Shown: one piece after another, positions 7,459 to 8,317 of the stretch
How the letters are laid out: each line of letters starts with the position of its first letter
Numbering within the stretch: the first letter of the stretch is position 1
Assembly (NCBI GenBank): GCA_031280455.1
Contig: JAITGR010000044.1
Span: forward strand, 1 to 8,317
Origin: Spirochaetaceae bacterium
Lineage (GTDB): Bacteria > Spirochaetota > Spirochaetia > Treponematales > Breznakiellaceae
Direction: 5' to 3'
Length of the DNA: 8,317 bases
Made by a program: the position numbers and the translations under genes
The notes under the pieces: generated by a model
Databases searched by the model: none
Told to the model about the DNA's origin: nothing
What the model saw: the letters and a program-made list of their open reading frames with translations, nothing else

Positions 7459-7467
7459 ATACTAGCA
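7459..7467 (-). promoter_or_regulatory. Probable extended -10 promoter of the yejBEF-nagZ operon
   Basis: On the minus strand TGC (7467-7465) precedes TAGTAT (7464-7459), then CATTTT (six bases), then the GTG start at 7452. This is the same geometry as upstream of ricT (TGn, TAGnnT, six bases, start codon). No good -35 is seen at the expected distance. Transcription would begin on or next to the start codon. It overlaps the region where the -35 of the facing tRNA promoter should lie. Confidence 0.5.
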
Positions 7468-7482
7468 TAATTTTAGATGCTG

Positions 7483-7491
7483 TGCTATACT
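7483..7491 (+). promoter_or_regulatory. Probable extended -10 promoter of the tRNA-Leu gene
   Basis: TGCTATACT is a near-consensus extended -10 (TGn followed by TATACT, 5 of 6 to TATAAT). Transcription would begin near 7497-7499, leaving a leader of about 70 bases before the mature tRNA end at 7567. The hexamer at the 17-base spacing, TAGCAT (7463-7468), is a poor -35, so the extended -10 would have to compensate. Confidence 0.55.
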
Positions 7492-7501
7492 TATACGCGA
7501 G

Positions 7502-7555
7502 GCCGTTCGGACGATTTATCCCCACCCAAGAGTGTAAATCCCCTTCCCGAACGGC
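7502..7555 (+). other. Nested inverted repeat in the tRNA-Leu leader
   Basis: The outer arms GCCGTTCGG (7502-7510) and CCGAACGGC (7547-7555) are perfectly complementary over 9 bp. Inside them GATTTA (7513-7518) pairs with TAAATC (7535-7540), and CAC (7523-7525) can pair with GTG (7532-7534) around the hexaloop CCAAGA. The unpaired parts are AC opposite CCCTTC, plus a TCCC bulge. The element starts about 4 bases after the predicted tRNA transcript start and ends 11 bases before the mature tRNA. It could be a structured tRNA leader, a small RNA, a protein-binding palindrome or a dispersed repeat; the sequence alone does not tell. I recognise no known family. Confidence 0.6.
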
Positions 7556-7566
7556 TTCTTTGCGCC

Positions 7567-7649
7567 GCCGGCGTGGTGGAATGGCAGACACGGCAGACTC
7601 AAAATCTGCTGGGGGCAACCTCGTGAGAGTTCAAGTCTCTCCGCCGGCA
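7567..7649 (+). tRNA. tRNA-Leu, anticodon CAA
   Basis: A complete 83-base cloverleaf can be drawn. The acceptor stem GCCGGCG (7567-7573) pairs perfectly with CGCCGGC (7642-7648), and A7649 is the discriminator. The D arm begins GTGG. The anticodon stem GCAGA/TCTGC (7593-7597 and 7605-7609) encloses the loop CTCAAAA with anticodon CAA at 7600-7602, reading UUG. A long variable arm (about 7610-7624, GGGG with CCTC) marks it as a class II tRNA. The T arm is GAGAG, TTCAAGT, CTCTC (7625-7641). The 3' CCA is not encoded and must be added enzymatically. Confidence 0.97.
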
Positions 7650-7652
7650 TTT

Positions 7653-7684
7653 TCCAAAAAACGTTGTTTGGAGCGGCCTTTTTT
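7653..7684 (+). terminator. Possible terminator downstream of tRNA-Leu
   Basis: TCCAAA (7653-7658) and TTTGGA (7667-7672) form a 6-bp hairpin with an 8-base loop. Six bases (GCGGCC) and then six T (7679-7684) follow. The gap between stem and T-run is longer than usual, so this is weak. Alternatively the A-run (7656-7661) can pair with the T-run, together with CC/GG past one bulged base. Confidence 0.4.
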
Positions 7685-7695
7685 AGGACCACTCC
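7656..7695 (-). terminator. Possible terminator of the radical SAM gene
   Basis: Read on the minus strand, GGAGTGGTC (7695-7687) pairs with GGCCGCTCC (7678-7670) over 9 bp using two G-U pairs. On the plus strand these become C/A mismatches, so the hairpin favours minus-strand RNA. Eight bases (AAACAACG) and then six T (7661-7656) follow. The stem covers the last codons and the stop of the radical SAM gene and faces the tRNA. Confidence 0.45.
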
Positions 7696-8317
7696 CCAAT
7701 TTCTTTTTTTGAGTTTCCGTACAGTATGCCAAATTCCACACCTTTACGGTTGCAGTATTTGCAAAACGGTTTTGGCGTATATAAAAATTGGTATATTTCA
7801 TTGACATCTGTTACGCTATGCAGTTCAAGAACATCCGCCGGCGTTACTTCCAGGTTTTTGTTGAAATACTTGTTGAAATGTCCTATACCCGCGATGGTAT
7901 TGCACGGATATATTTTGCCGTCTTTCATCGTAATGCAGCGGTTTATTTGGGAACAAATGCCATAACTCCGGTTAAGCGGCTGTTTTCCTTCCACATCCAG
8001 CGGGTATTTCCACATCGATTTTATCGGCACATCGTTTCCCCCAACATAATCAGTTTTCAGTTGGTATGTTTTCGCTTTTTCCCGTATCGCCTCAATATCC
8101 AGATTGATAGGATACCTCGATATATTTATAGCGACAGAATATTCTTTGCATTTTTCCCAAAATGTTTCCGGCATTTTTAACAAAAGCAGACCGTTGGTCA
8201 TAAACCCTATTTCCGTTTTGGGAAAATACTCTCGGGCTATACCGAATATTTCAGAAATCTGCGGATGCAAAAGCGGTTCGCCGCCGGTAACATAAAACGA
8301 CGCAAGTTTGCCGCCTG
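7683..8317 (-). CDS. Radical SAM protein with SPASM-like C-terminal region, partial (N-terminus outside window)
   Basis: The frame is open from the window edge to TAA at 7685-7683, giving 210 residues. It begins GGKLASFYVTGGEPLLHPQI: YVTGGEPLLHP is the typical second radical SAM motif (GGEP, SAM amino-group contact). The CxxxCxxC motif that holds the catalytic 4Fe-4S cluster should lie just outside the window. A TTG at 8270 is internal, since the GGEP motif precedes it. Near the end, cysteines at visible residues 121, 127, 138, 185 and 188 (spacing C-x5-C-x10-C-x46-C-x2-C, with KDGKIYPC) resemble a SPASM/Twitch auxiliary-cluster region. Such proteins modify peptides, sugars or other small substrates; the substrate here is unknown. 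Base composition is clearly A+T-richer than in nagZ or pth, possibly a sign of transfer. Confidence 0.88.
   Translation of the reverse strand, partial: GGKLASFYVTGGEPLLHPQISEIFGIAREYFPKTEIGFMTNGLLLLKMPETFWEKCKEYSVAINISRYPINLDIEAIREKAKTYQLKTDYVGGNDVPIKSMWKYPLDVEGKQPLNRSYGICSQINRCITMKDGKIYPCNTIAGIGHFNKYFNKNLEVTPADVLELHSVTDVNEIYQFLYTPKPFCKYCNRKGVEFGILYGNSKKEIGEWS

Noticed and set aside
7385..7618. Minus-strand open frame of 77 codons
   Set aside because: It covers the start of yejB, the promoter region and half the tRNA in another frame; no domain and no start signal.
7443..7712. Plus-strand open frame of 89 codons containing GMADTADSKSAGGNLVRVQV
   Set aside because: This is the well-known spurious translation of a tRNA-Leu gene; the frame runs straight through the tRNA and its leader.
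7683..8270. Radical SAM gene starting at the TTG at 8270
   Set aside because: The conserved GGEPL motif lies upstream in the same frame and continues to the window edge.
1..8317. CRISPR arrays, insertion sequences, rRNA, defence or toxin systems
   Set aside because: No spaced repeats, transposase motifs, rRNA stretches or such protein domains were seen on either strand.

Overview
The window holds eight protein genes, two of them cut by the window edges, and one tRNA. It looks chromosomal, from a diderm bacterium, most likely a spirochaete of the Treponema group. That placement is an inference from the GreA fragment, the RicT/PSP1 protein, the style of NagZ and the tight gene packing; no rRNA is present to settle it. 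Base composition is uneven. Hand counts of sample lines give about 60-70% G+C in rdgB, pth, nagZ and much of yejEF, about 45-50% in ricT, and about 40% in the last gene.

Left part, plus strand: the C-terminal part of greA is followed by a 74-base gap with a hairpin and a probable promoter. Then come ricT, rdgB and pth, which overlap through ATGA and TAATG junctions. This is a housekeeping operon of a PSP1-domain protein, a nucleotide-pool sanitising enzyme and peptidyl-tRNA hydrolase.

Middle, minus strand, meeting pth tail to tail with one base between stop codons: a four-gene operon read from 7452 down to 2665, yejB-yejE-yejF-nagZ. It encodes two permeases, a fused double ATPase and an exported glycoside hydrolase family 3 N-acetylglucosaminidase. 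Every junction is a four-base stop/start overlap, using ATG, GTG and TTG starts in turn. The combination suggests a peptidoglycan-fragment (muropeptide) salvage unit: NagZ trims GlcNAc outside the cytoplasm and YejBEF imports the product. The usual binding protein, YejA, is not next to the operon.

Right part: yejB and a tRNA-Leu(CAA) gene diverge from 114 bases containing two facing extended -10 promoters and a nested inverted repeat that would form the tRNA leader. Beyond the tRNA, a bidirectional terminator-like region separates it from a convergent, A+T-richer gene. That gene is a partial radical SAM protein with a SPASM-like cysteine region, and it runs off the window.

The most unusual signals are the nagZ-yejBEF linkage, two start codons (ricT and yejB) placed exactly 6 bases after an extended -10 box with no Shine-Dalgarno (predicted leaderless mRNAs), and the nested hairpin before the tRNA.
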